This document shows, piece after piece, positions 1-8,749 of a stretch of DNA of 22,345 nucleotides. Within the stretch, counting starts at the first letter, position 1, and the number at the start of each line of letters is the position of its first letter. Where the stretch lies: the NCBI GenBank assembly GCA_030849805.1, contig JASANZ010001890.1, positions 1-22,345 on the forward strand, in the 5' to 3' direction. The notes beneath the pieces were generated by a model, which ran no database searches, was not told the DNA's origin, and saw only the letters and a list, made by a program, of their open reading frames with translations. The position numbers and the translations under genes were made by a program. This stretch comes from Sergeia podlipaevii (Eukaryota > Euglenozoa > Kinetoplastea > Trypanosomatida > Trypanosomatidae).

Positions 1-2
1 AT

Positions 3-419
3 GAGTGTCTTGCGCACCTGGACGCGCAGAATGCCCTCCCTCGCGTCATGGTGCTGGTGCCGTGTTGCTTCAATAAGGGCAGCTATGATTCCTATGTGAA
101 TCAAACTTTTCTGCATGAAGTGCTGCACATCATGGACAATGAAGGATACGACCATTTGACACGTCTGACAGATCGAAGTGAGAGTAGCAATGATACAGCA
201 GAAGCTTCACAGCACAAGGCGCAGAGGCGAAGGGTGAAGGAGCGCTGCAAGCAGCTCATCGGCTGCTCTAACGCTATTGCAGATAGTGTGGAGGCGCTAT
301 TGAACTGCGGGCGTGCGCAGTGGTTGCGCAGTCGTGGCTATGATACTGAAGTGCTTGAGTACGTGCCTGACTTTGTTACTCCGAAGAACAAGTGTATCTT
401 GGCCGTACAGCATAGCTAG
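3..419 (+). CDS. C-terminal part of a probable class I SAM-dependent methyltransferase (5' end outside window)
   Basis: The reading frame is open from the first bases of the window to the stop at 417-419, giving 138 visible residues, so the gene starts upstream. The first internal ATG is at 48, but the conserved-looking part begins before it. A hydrophobic strand leading into PCCF (just after the ATG at 48) resembles the APCCH segment of Methyltransf_32-type enzymes. The end, with a helix, RSRGYDTEVLEYV and then VTPKN, resembles the 'GY..dv.eFvs.ehTPKN' ending of the same group. The middle is rich in Arg and Lys. The SAM-binding glycine motif would lie upstream and cannot be seen, so the substrate is unknown. 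The match is from family memory of short motifs, so it is moderate. The ATG at base 1 is in another frame that closes within about 100 bases and is not the start. Confidence 0.5.
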   Translation, partial: ECLAHLDAQNALPRVMVLVPCCFNKGSYDSYVNQTFLHEVLHIMDNEGYDHLTRLTDRSESSNDTAEASQHKAQRRRVKERCKQLIGCSNAIADSVEALLNCGRAQWLRSRGYDTEVLEYVPDFVTPKNKCILAVQHS

Positions 420-956
420 CTATATGTGCTGCATGTATATTTGCTAGGAGGTGGTCATTCATCCTGTTCTTCTGACAGTGCTCACTCTCAAAATGCAAAT
501 ACTACAAGAGGTGAACTTGACGCTCTCACATATTGTGTGTCCGCTCAGAAAATAATGGGGGACGACTATTTTTAACTTATTTGCGTTTTTTTTCCTATGA
601 AATTTTCATCTCTTTTTCTTCTTTCTTTCTTTCTTTTTCTTCTTTTTTCTTTCTTTTGTGCGTGTGTGTTTGCGTCTGTATGATTTGTACGGCAACGTTT
701 TATGAAGGGAAAGCAAGACGGTGTGCTTTCCACTTGTGGGTTTCCATCTCAACAGTTGCAAAGGGGAAAAAAAAAATTGCACTTAGTCAATAGAAGTGAC
801 CCTTTCAAAAAAAAAAAAACTGTAGATTTATACATGAGGACTTTGGAGTCTCAGAAACATTGCATTCACTTTTAAACCAAGTTCAGCTGTCTCCCATTTG
901 TAGTTGGAAGTGAAGGAGAGGAGGGATACCATTCTTCTCCATCTCTAGTTGGCAGT
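420..956 (+). other. Intergenic spacer with pyrimidine tracts, no gene seen
   Basis: This spacer holds the 3' UTR of the methyltransferase-like gene and the 5' region of the next gene. A long T/C tract runs from about 604 to 658, followed by a short TG-rich stretch and an AG at 706-707. A-runs lie near 768-777 and 807-819. An upstream ATG at 834 opens a 13-codon frame that stops at 873-875, but it enters the mRNA only if the earlier AG (707) is used for trans-splicing. The reading frames across this spacer are low-complexity and have no family resemblance. Confidence 0.7.
888..903 (+). promoter_or_regulatory. Candidate spliced-leader acceptor for the 957 gene
   Basis: A short pyrimidine-rich tract (about 888-899) is followed by AG at 902-903, which would give a 53-base 5' UTR with no ATG before 957. 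Alternatives are AG 706-707 after the much longer upstream tract and AG 947-948 after a second short tract. The choice among the three is not resolved by sequence. Confidence 0.35.
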
Positions 957-2180
957 ATGAGGCCTCAGCACAATCGGCCGGGCTCCCTCCGACGCACGCG
1001 TGGCGGCATTATTTACGTGATCACCGGGGTGCTGATTATTATTTTATTCATCATGGTGTGTATTTGCATGTTTGCCTCCGCTCCCATTATCTCAGAGGAG
1101 GCAGAAATAGTGGCGAGTGTCGCTCGCTCAGCGATGCGGATGCAGAGTGAGTGGGTGGCCCCAGAGGCACACGAAACAGTTCCCGAGGTGTCAGATGCGA
1201 GAGTTCTACTATCATTATACCGCCTGCGTGTTTTTCTTGTCTGCGCGGCGGACGGTCTTGAACAACTTCGCGCGACACTCATCTCTCTCGCAGAGGCGGA
1301 CTACTCACTATTTGCATTTCCCATCGATATCGAGGTGCGCCTCACCACTGAGTCGATGGGAAACAACAACGGTATCGGTGGTGATGATGTCGCCACTGCT
1401 CAAGAGCTGCAGCAGGGTCTCGTGCGGCAGTTATTGCGCAATTTTGCGTGGCGCCGAGGACGTTTCACGGTTGTGCGCACGCAAGCGGCGAGCTCCCTTC
1501 TGACCCTCTGGGATCCGCAAAGTGACTGGGAGCTGGGCGTCTTCCTTGATGGTGGAGCGCGGGTCTCCAAGCAGTGGAATCACTGGCTTGTGAAGGCGAT
1601 GGCGGCCTATATTACTAGTGACGCGCAATTTTTGAAACTGCGCCATACCGTCCCAGACGTGCTGCCAGTCAGTGTGAGGATGAACCGACCGCAAGATCAG
1701 GTGGCGACGTACGTGCGCAATCCGAATTGCGATCACCTCATGGGCTTCTCTCTCGGTGCAATACCGGAAACTGTAGCGAAGGCGGTATCCACATCTACAA
1801 TGGTGCCGCTGCTTGCTCAGAAAACAACTGGAGCCGCCATGGTGTTCTTCTCGTTCCAGTGGGAAGCGCTTCAGGCCTGGGCACTACCTGTGAATGCGCC
1901 ATCACCATTGCGGGACACAGCAGCGCTGGCCGAGGTGACCTCACGCTTTATGGCAAAGGATCGTGAACGGTTCATGTTACAGGCCTACTTGCGGAGTGGA
2001 GTGGTACTGGCAGTACCCGCGTCAACCCAGCAGTCGAATACAGCAGCACCAGTGTTGATGGATCTTGAGGCGCTAGAGAAGGGGAACGCAGTAGACCTAC
2101 CCAATTTCCCACCACGTGGGACTCTCAAGGCATTTGATGCCCAGCTGCACGAGACTCCCATCACATCCGTGTGGCCTTAG
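957..2180 (+). CDS. Type II membrane protein with glycosyltransferase-2-like domain
   Basis: The protein has 407 residues and starts at the first ATG after the nearest candidate splice acceptor. A short Arg-rich N-terminus is followed by one strongly hydrophobic segment at about residues 17-43, which suggests a signal anchor with the rest in the Golgi or ER lumen. The lumenal part opens with a beta strand and helix, LRVFLVCAADG then LEQLRATLISL, as in GT-A folds. DWELGVFLDGG (residues 190-200) sits where relatives carry a 'LEDDVEVS' metal-binding segment. A later SLGAIPE...VFFSFQWEALQAW stretch resembles the acceptor-side part of plant and protist family-2-like proteins. Here the acidic cluster is reduced to one Asp (D198) followed by two Gly, so metal binding and catalysis are uncertain. 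It may be an atypical transferase or a non-catalytic relative. The sugar and acceptor are unknown. Confidence 0.55.
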   Translation: MRPQHNRPGSLRRTRGGIIYVITGVLIIILFIMVCICMFASAPIISEEAEIVASVARSAMRMQSEWVAPEAHETVPEVSDARVLLSLYRLRVFLVCAADGLEQLRATLISLAEADYSLFAFPIDIEVRLTTESMGNNNGIGGDDVATAQELQQGLVRQLLRNFAWRRGRFTVVRTQAASSLLTLWDPQSDWELGVFLDGGARVSKQWNHWLVKAMAAYITSDAQFLKLRHTVPDVLPVSVRMNRPQDQVATYVRNPNCDHLMGFSLGAIPETVAKAVSTSTMVPLLAQKTTGAAMVFFSFQWEALQAWALPVNAPSPLRDTAALAEVTSRFMAKDRERFMLQAYLRSGVVLAVPASTQQSNTAAPVLMDLEALEKGNAVDLPNFPPRGTLKAFDAQLHETPITSVWP

Positions 2181-2709
2181 CTTCTCCTGTTTGGTAGTGA
2201 GCGATAATCATTGTCAAGCGTGTGTTGTTGTTGTTGTTGTGTGTGTGCATAGATGTACCAACAAAATATCTATGCATTTAGGTTGTAACTTGCCATTTTG
2301 TCAGGTGCAAATATATATATATTGCTCGTTTGCGTCTTTTTTTTTTTGGTAGAGCGGGATCTTCTCTGTATATTCAGCTCTAGCTGAACATTAGCTCTTA
2401 CTTTTCTTTCTTTTTTTTTCATGATATATATAATTATTGTTGAACGCATGTTGACTATCTTCTTCTTGTTGTTGTTTTTCCTTTTTCTTTGATTTCTCGT
2501 CTTTAGTCAACTGGGCAAAAGTTTGCTCTTAAAAAAAAAAACAAAAAAAAGTTCTTTTTGCGTAGCTGGACGTTTGCAAGGAAGGAAAGAAAGGAAGAAC
2601 AACAACTCTCGTAGTATCTTTTTTTATTATTATTTATTACTACGTAAGGAAGCGACAGAAGGAACACATTCTGGTGAGTATCCCCATAGAGCCTGCCGAC
2701 TATCCAGCC
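2181..2709 (+). other. Intergenic spacer with microsatellites and strong pyrimidine tracts
   Basis: After the stop the spacer contains (GTT)5 at 2224-2240 running into (GT)n, a short TA repeat near 2311-2322, and several T/C tracts (2333-2349, 2401-2420, 2458-2503). Two A-rich runs lie near 2530-2550. No coding frame here has family resemblance. The frame leading into 2710 is open back to a GTG at 2674 but has no ATG. Confidence 0.7.
2458..2506 (+). promoter_or_regulatory. Candidate spliced-leader acceptor for the URB1-like gene
   Basis: A roughly 45-base T/C-rich tract is followed by the first AG at 2505-2506. Use of this site gives a 5' UTR of about 203 bases with no ATG before 2710, which supports 2710 as the start codon. 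A second AG at 2647-2648 after a T/A-rich stretch is a weaker alternative. Confidence 0.5.
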
Positions 2710-5700
2710 ATGGCACTCGTGGAGCCCCTTGTGGGGCACCTGCTCTCCCAGTACAAGGAGACGGTGATGGATGGCTTTACCAAGATTGTTAAAAACGCCG
2801 AGGTAGATCCCACCTTCACGCCCGCTTTTGTAAGCAACCCACAAGGTCTGGAGGCCCTCAGAACCGCCCTTCATCGCCCTGAGTACGCGGTGCCTGTGCT
2901 CAACACGGTCTGTGCCCTTATCACGAGCTGCGATAGCACTGCCGGCAGCAGCGGCAGCACCACCAGTACTAACAGCAGTAGCAGCGCTCGCTCTAGCATT
3001 ATCCGCTACATGTGTAGTGGAAAGCAGATGGCGCTTCTTCGCAAGGCGTTGACGGCCCTCTCTGACGATACCCTGCCACTCTGCACAGCGGCACTGCAAC
3101 TGCTCGCTCTTGCTGCTCGTCATCACCCCAAGCTGGTGCTTGCTCGCTTTGACGGTAAAGTGCCGTTGCATCTTGCGTGCTTCCGTGCCCAGGTGCCCTA
3201 CTCGCAGCGTCGTATTCGCGCCGCCCGCACCTCCTTCCTGCTGAGTCTTGTGGCCTCCAAGCACGCGGTTGCCACTGCTACCGTGGTGAGCTCCCATGGC
3301 TATCTTACCCACCTTCTCGAAGATGCAGCAGAGCTGCTACAAGAGGGCACCACAGCTGGTCTTGAGCTGGGAAAGCAAGCCCTCAAGGTGTTCGAGGAGC
3401 AGTTCATTACCTCCCACGTTCTTTCCCGTGCACAGAAGGTGTCAATTCTGATGGCGCAGCGCAACATATTCCGTTTGCTCGTAAAGGCACTTGAATACCC
3501 ACCTGTTGCGGACACGGCGGCGGCGATTATCTACAAAATGGTGGTAGAAATGATGGAGTCCCCCGCAGACTACGCCAGCACTCGCGCGGAGGCGGCGGAT
3601 GATAAGGGTATGCCGAACTTCACTCTCTTCTTCCTGCTTCGCCAATTGAGGCCCAAGAACAGCGCGCTTGTCTCCCGCATCGTGGTGTTTATTCTCAACA
3701 AGGCCCCCGATCTGATTCGGCCGTACTTTACGCGTATTTCTGGCCATTTAGCGGATGAAGGTAACTCAGCGCGTATGGCGCAGTCTACTAGCCGCATTGC
3801 GACCTTGAATCTTATGACACGCATCTTTATGTCGCCTATTCCGTACCACCTTTCCGCTCTGCGCGTACGCCTGCAGCCAGTTGCATCCAAGTCTAGCACA
3901 TTCTACAATATGAGCCCGCGTGACGTGGCTGATGAGGTGTGCCCGCTGTGGTTTGCCGAGTACGTTCACCGCCTCATCAATAGCAACTCGAACCTGATGA
4001 CGCTCGCGCTTGCCATTCAAGTGACACAAGCCTCTCTGCTGCGCGCCAAGACGGTGCTCGAGCTCATTGCTCAAGTTCAACAGCAGGAACAACAGCGGAA
4101 AGGGGGTGCGGCAGGTGACGAGGAGGCGGTGGTGGTGTTGGAAGGCGACAATGACTTGCAGGAGGACACAACCGACTGGGAGGCGTTTGACGCCAGTGTG
4201 CAAAACTGTCTGCTGGCTGCCCTCCCCAGTCGAGAGGAGTTCTGGCACCGCATGACACAGCAGATCCACCCCATGATGCTCAACGTCACGCGCGACGGTA
4301 GCAGCACTGGCTCTGCTTCACGTGCCAAGATTGAGTTCGTTGTGCAGCGCATGTTGCTGCTGATGGAATCCTACAATGATGTGTTTCAGCTGCGTTGCTC
4401 ATGGCTAAGCGCCGTGCCGACCTACCTCCCAACCTTCCAGCCGGGTCCACACCCCATCGCTGCTGCTCTGGAAAACGGCAGGAGTGACGTGCTTAGCAAC
4501 TGGAGCCCTGTGTCTGTGTCCGCGCTGTGCAGTCTTCTCGTAGCGAGCCTGGAGCGCGGGGTGCCCATGGTGAAGCTGCACCACATCACCGTCACCAACG
4601 CCAAGGGCGGTATCACCGAGTGGCCGGTGCTGCTAAGCCTGCTGCTGTGGGCGGTGAAGCGTCGAGAGACAGCTGGCGAGACCGATGAAGAGGCTCTTGC
4701 GTGGATTGCGCGTCTCGTGCAGTGGACCGCACACAGCGTCACTGTCTTCTTTGGCTGTGAGTATGAGGAAGCTGTGCTGTGGGTGCACTTGCTTAACGAA
4801 CATACCATCACCTGCTTCGTGCACATGGTAAACCACCTCATGCAGCGCAGCCTGTCCAAGGCGGCGGATAGGGTGGCACAGGAGCTCCTCGCAGGCGAGC
4901 ACGGCGTCCTTGTTGCCGCCGCCGAAGCCTTTATTGTCAAGACAGAAGAGAAGCAGCAAGGCGCGGCAGGCGCAGCAGCGACAGCACCACCACCACTCGC
5001 TGGAGCTAATAGCAAAAGCAAGGGCAAGGGTATGACCGGCACCATGCCGGCGCAGAAGCACGTGGATCTGTGGGCTGATGACCTCAAGGACAGTCTCCCT
5101 GCTTTCAAGAAGCTCGTGGCGTCCGTCTCTAAGCAATGGATCTCTCGCAAGGAACTTGCTGGCAAGCTTCTGCACCGCGTGTACGCCAGCAGTACCAGGG
5201 GAAGCGGTGGCGCTCAGCGCGGTCAAAGGCAGCTTGCTCTCATGCAGTACCAGGTGACGTCTTCCCAGGTGCGTGCTTTGCTCTCTGAGCACGAGCAACT
5301 TCTGAGCTTCTACGAGACGCTGCACTCTCCAGTACAGGCTGAGGCGGAAGTGGAGATCAAGCTTCAGGAACTGGTGGCTGCCCTGACACCTAACAGCGTT
5401 AGAACGCCTCTGATAGTTTCTGCAGGCGGCAAGAAGGACGCCGCCTCTAGCGTCCTTGCTCACATCAAAGAGCAGGACGTGTCGCGCTGGTGCCTCATGC
5501 CAGCCCTTACCTGGGAGCTTGCAGGGCGTCTCTTGCAAGAGCTTAGTGAAGTCAAGAGCACGCGGGCAACCAACATTGCAGAGGGTACTGCGAAGTTTCG
5601 CACACTCCTTGCCTTTGTTAAGGATCTACTCTCCATTGTAGCCGCCGCCGCCACCTCTGGCACTCTCATTACAGCCCTTCTTGAGCAGAGAGACTCAGTC

Positions 5701-7656
5701 ACGATTGGTTTCTTTGTGCTGCTTCTCACCTGCACGCGCGTGCTGCTGACCGCACGCGCCACTAAGGAAGGTCTTATTGACATAAAGGACTGGGATGTGC
5801 TCTGTGCGAGCGATGAGACGGAAGGGGGTGCCGCTGTGCGTGATGCTGTGGTAAGCGTACTGATGCGCACGTACTGCACCACTCTCACGGCAACAGATCG
5901 TGTGCGCTACGCGTGTCTGTTGACCATTCACTATCTGAATAGTCGCAGTGATGCTGCCCGCAATGAAGTCCCTGACAACGCTGATGTGGACTCTGAAGTC
6001 AGCGGAAGGGATGACGTAGAGGGAGAGGAGGAGGACGCTGTGGCCGATGATGGTGGCAAAATGATGCAAAAGAACGATAGGAAGAGCGGAGGCAAGCAAC
6101 ATGGCAATAGCTCAAACCACGGGAAGCGGCCAACCGAAGACGAAGAGCAGCGTGTTTATAGCGGCGCGCGTGTACCGTCGTGCATCATGACGAGCCGATT
6201 TCTCGCCCTTAACCACTTTCCCGCTCCCAACGCTACCCCCGAGACGGACATGCTCACCCTTTTGACAGACTCGTGGACAGATGAAGAACTGCTTAACATG
6301 GCACTTGAATGCCCTGGAAGGCTGCACAACACGATTTTATGCGGTGCGCAGCGTCCTGCCTGGGATCTGCTCCGCAGTGTCTTCCCGGAAGTAACGTGCG
6401 AGGAGGATCTTCATGTTACGCCCTTTGCCCGCGTCAGCTCCGCTTCTGTGGTGGACCCTCGCTATCTTCTCCCCCTGTTACAAAGTGTTGTGTCTATTCC
6501 CCTCGTACATCTTCCTCATCGCTTTATGGGTACCCGCTGCAACCCTTTGCTTGTGCGCGCGCTATCGTTCACGGATGCCACGCTGCGTAGCCTCGCCGCC
6601 GCCGCGTTGGACGGCACCTTCGTGCCTAACGGCCCCGGTCGCGTGATTGTCGGTTTCGTACGCATGAAGGCAACGCAGCTTGCGACGAAACGCAAGTCGG
6701 GCACGGCGAGCGAAGCAGCGGCTATACCTCGTATTCCAGCCCCGCTTACTGCCTTCCTGGTGCTCGCTCTCAAGCCTCTCGCGCACTTTGAGCACCCACT
6801 CCACAATCATATTATCCGCTTCCTCTGCGACACCACTGAAGCTTTTGCTACTCCCGTGCCTTTTGCATCGTGGCTCACGGGGTTCCCGCTAGGGTGTGTG
6901 AGCATGCCCCTGATGCTCAAGAACCAGGAGGAGCTGCAGCGGTGGAGCGGCACGACCTCGTCTATTGCACAGGCCTCTGCGGCAGAGGTGGCCGAGCAAC
7001 TGCGCAGAGAAGCCCCGCCACAACTAGCATTTATCGAGACCCTCATCTCGCACTCTTGCCAGACCAACGGTGACGCGATGGCTCTTATCCAGTCTGAGTG
7101 CCTTGATAGCCTGATGGTGCTCAGCGACATGCTAGCCTCCTCTCCAGAGCTGCGTCTGGGCCTCATTGAGTGTCTTGGTAGCGTTTGCGAGACGTCATTC
7201 GCGGTTGCCGCCCAGGCTACCTCGCGCGCTCGTCTACTGATGTGGCTACTCTCTTTCTCTCTTCATCTCTGTGCGGAGTATGGCATGAGCAGGACGCACC
7301 CGTACAGTGAACCTCTCTTTCTGGCAGTGCTTGAGCTACTTCGCAAGCTGTGTCTTGTGGTGAAGGCCACGGGCGGCAGCACGGATGCGGTAACGAGGGA
7401 GCAGGTCGCAGGTCTGCTAGCGCTGTTGCGTGCCCAGTTGGCGGCAGCAAATGTTACTGCCAAGACCACGCTTGATGCGGTGGACGGCATGATAGCGTTG
7501 TGGGCTGAGGAGATGGGGGGGACGCCCCAGTTTGCGCATCATCACTATCATAATGGTAACTTTCATGTGGGTGGGAAACGCGGCAGATCGCCTAGTGAGC
7601 ACACACGTGGGAATATCAAAAGTGTCGCACAGAATAGTAAGCGTCTGCGTAAGTAG
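2710..7656 (+). CDS. URB1: URB1/Npa1-like nucleolar pre-ribosome assembly protein
   Basis: The protein has 1648 residues from ATG 2710 (context ccagccATGg). The frame extends 12 codons upstream to a GTG, but that is not a credible start and 2710 is the first ATG after the splice acceptor. URB1/Npa1 is a large helical-repeat scaffold that acts in early 60S assembly in the nucleolus. The N-terminal part matches the Npa1 domain. Around residue 138, HHPKLVLARFDGKV is followed by R...RTSFLLSLVASK and a later VFEEQFITSHVLSRAQKVSIL segment. The C-terminal part matches the URB1 C-terminal domain, with VVDPRYLLPLLQSV near residue 1249 and then a LSFTDATLRSLAAAAL pattern. Low-complexity inserts include a Ser/Thr/Asn run (residues ~77-96), a Gln/Glu stretch near 455 and an acidic/Lys-rich linker (~1085-1145). 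The tail is His-rich and then basic, consistent with nuclear targeting. Confidence 0.85.
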   Translation: MALVEPLVGHLLSQYKETVMDGFTKIVKNAEVDPTFTPAFVSNPQGLEALRTALHRPEYAVPVLNTVCALITSCDSTAGSSGSTTSTNSSSSARSSIIRYMCSGKQMALLRKALTALSDDTLPLCTAALQLLALAARHHPKLVLARFDGKVPLHLACFRAQVPYSQRRIRAARTSFLLSLVASKHAVATATVVSSHGYLTHLLEDAAELLQEGTTAGLELGKQALKVFEEQFITSHVLSRAQKVSILMAQRNIFRLLVKALEYPPVADTAAAIIYKMVVEMMESPADYASTRAEAADDKGMPNFTLFFLLRQLRPKNSALVSRIVVFILNKAPDLIRPYFTRISGHLADEGNSARMAQSTSRIATLNLMTRIFMSPIPYHLSALRVRLQPVASKSSTFYNMSPRDVADEVCPLWFAEYVHRLINSNSNLMTLALAIQVTQASLLRAKTVLELIAQVQQQEQQRKGGAAGDEEAVVVLEGDNDLQEDTTDWEAFDASVQNCLLAALPSREEFWHRMTQQIHPMMLNVTRDGSSTGSASRAKIEFVVQRMLLLMESYNDVFQLRCSWLSAVPTYLPTFQPGPHPIAAALENGRSDVLSNWSPVSVSALCSLLVASLERGVPMVKLHHITVTNAKGGITEWPVLLSLLLWAVKRRETAGETDEEALAWIARLVQWTAHSVTVFFGCEYEEAVLWVHLLNEHTITCFVHMVNHLMQRSLSKAADRVAQELLAGEHGVLVAAAEAFIVKTEEKQQGAAGAAATAPPPLAGANSKSKGKGMTGTMPAQKHVDLWADDLKDSLPAFKKLVASVSKQWISRKELAGKLLHRVYASSTRGSGGAQRGQRQLALMQYQVTSSQVRALLSEHEQLLSFYETLHSPVQAEAEVEIKLQELVAALTPNSVRTPLIVSAGGKKDAASSVLAHIKEQDVSRWCLMPALTWELAGRLLQELSEVKSTRATNIAEGTAKFRTLLAFVKDLLSIVAAAATSGTLITALLEQRDSVTIGFFVLLLTCTRVLLTARATKEGLIDIKDWDVLCASDETEGGAAVRDAVVSVLMRTYCTTLTATDRVRYACLLTIHYLNSRSDAARNEVPDNADVDSEVSGRDDVEGEEEDAVADDGGKMMQKNDRKSGGKQHGNSSNHGKRPTEDEEQRVYSGARVPSCIMTSRFLALNHFPAPNATPETDMLTLLTDSWTDEELLNMALECPGRLHNTILCGAQRPAWDLLRSVFPEVTCEEDLHVTPFARVSSASVVDPRYLLPLLQSVVSIPLVHLPHRFMGTRCNPLLVRALSFTDATLRSLAAAALDGTFVPNGPGRVIVGFVRMKATQLATKRKSGTASEAAAIPRIPAPLTAFLVLALKPLAHFEHPLHNHIIRFLCDTTEAFATPVPFASWLTGFPLGCVSMPLMLKNQEELQRWSGTTSSIAQASAAEVAEQLRREAPPQLAFIETLISHSCQTNGDAMALIQSECLDSLMVLSDMLASSPELRLGLIECLGSVCETSFAVAAQATSRARLLMWLLSFSLHLCAEYGMSRTHPYSEPLFLAVLELLRKLCLVVKATGGSTDAVTREQVAGLLALLRAQLAAANVTAKTTLDAVDGMIALWAEEMGGTPQFAHHHYHNGNFHVGGKRGRSPSEHTRGNIKSVAQNSKRLRK

Positions 7657-8118
7657 TGCTTGTGCATATATATATGCAGTCACGCATGTAGGACGGAAAA
7701 TGAAAATGGACGTATATCAGAACCTCTTCACTGACATACTAGTGTTCAAGGGAGCGAATCGCTAACTTTTTTTTTTCTAAGGAGGCATAATTACTAAGAA
7801 TGACAAGGGGTGGAAGAGACAGTGGGAAAGAGAATGGCAACGGAAATCACGAAGGAGGGGTCGTGCAGGCTGTCTGTCTTTCTAAGCATAGACTGGTGTG
7901 TGTCGTGGCCTTGTTGTCCTTCCTCAGGATCTTCCCTTTTTATTTTGCTGTCTGTATGTAGCCCTTATGTAACTGGGCTGCATGCGTGTATATGTACCTG
8001 TGTGTGTGTGTGTGTGTGTCCATGTACGTTATTGCAGACCCTCGATGACGACGATTAACATGCTCATCTTAGCCATGAGCACCATCTGTGTGAGTAATGG
8101 GCATTATTATATATATAT

Positions 8119-8137
8119 ACGTAACGTAACGTAACGT
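8119..8137 (+). repeat. Short tandem repeat of ACGTA, 3.8 copies
   Basis: Three full ACGTA units and a final ACGT follow directly after an alternating TA run (about 8107-8118). It lies in the 3' UTR or spacer downstream of the URB1-like gene. No function is implied. Confidence 0.85.
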
Positions 8138-8526
8138 GGTCCACTGATAAATGCCTTCTAAATAGACTATAGTGTTGCATGTTGGCCCTTCGTGGCACCG
8201 CAAGGATTATGGAGGGGACAGAAGGGGGAGGGGAGGGGGAGAAGCGTCTACCTCTTCTTATCTCTCTTACACATTTTGCTATTTGCTTTTATGAATACTT
8301 CTATTGCTCCTGCATGAATCGCTGTTGTATTGTCTTCTTTTTTTTTTCTTGTGTGCGGAGCAGCAAGCGACTTTAATCTGGAACAGTGTGGCTCACCCAC
8401 TCCATCACAACACGACGACGTGAAGGGGTAACTAAGCAGTCACGCATAAGTGATAGAAAACAATAATTATAGATACAATAGGCACTTGCTGCACTGAGCA
8501 TCTATTGCACACCACGTACATTGCAT

Positions 8527-8550
8527 AGTTTTTCTTCTTTCTTTCTCAAG
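8527..8550 (+). promoter_or_regulatory. Candidate spliced-leader acceptor for the SNF2 gene
   Basis: The T/C tract of about 8529-8547 ends in AG at 8549-8550. The 41 bases between this AG and the ATG at 8592 contain no other AG, so trans-splicing must occur here or further upstream. The predicted 5' UTR is 41 bases at the shortest and includes an out-of-frame ATG at 8585. Confidence 0.55.
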
Positions 8551-8584
8551 CGCTATCTTTGTTTCTTTGATTCTCTTCCTTTTC

Positions 8585-8749
8585 ATGGTGGATGTACTGC
8601 AACTGCCAGCAGCCAGCAAAGCCGATCGTTGGTCGAGATGGCAAGCTCTGTTATATATGTTCATACAATCGATGCCGCTTCTACGCTCTTTCCCCAGTTA
8701 TGGCGGGTGGGTACGCACGCGTTGTGCAGATGGTAACAACGCCTCCTGA
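8585..8749 (+). other. Overlapping out-of-frame upstream ORF (54 codons) at the SNF2 gene start
   Basis: An ATG at 8585 lies seven bases before the main ATG (8592) in a different frame and stays open for 54 codons to a TGA at 8747-8749. Both ATGs have T at position -3, so both contexts look weak, although 8585 has G at +4. The peptide itself shows no family resemblance. Its likely importance is for translation of the main frame, by leaky scanning, not as a gene product. Confidence 0.5.

Larger units (their letters stand above)
7657..8591 (+). other. Long intergenic spacer (935 bases) without a supported gene
   Basis: It begins with a 16-base perfect AT-rich palindrome at 7663-7678, seven bases after the URB1-like stop. 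It also holds a (TG)n run near 7999-8018, a TA run next to an ACGTA tandem repeat (8107-8137), a purine-rich G/A stretch near 8210-8245 and a T-run near 8336-8349. The 12-base word GCAGTCACGCAT occurs twice (7676-7687 and 8436-8447). ATG-started frames at 7810 and 8179 read as Cys/Phe/Ser-rich low-complexity peptides and are not supported as genes. Confidence 0.65.

Noticed and set aside
533..793. 86-codon frame in the first spacer
   Set aside because: It translates a T/C tract and TG repeat, starts without an ATG and has no family resemblance.
2674..2709. Twelve-codon N-terminal extension of the URB1-like protein beginning with GTG
   Set aside because: Nuclear genes of trypanosomatids start with ATG, and 2710 is the first ATG after the candidate splice acceptor and has a good context.
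7810..8058. 82-codon ATG frame in the spacer after the URB1-like gene
   Set aside because: The product is Cys/Ser-rich, partly encoded by a TG microsatellite, with no family resemblance.
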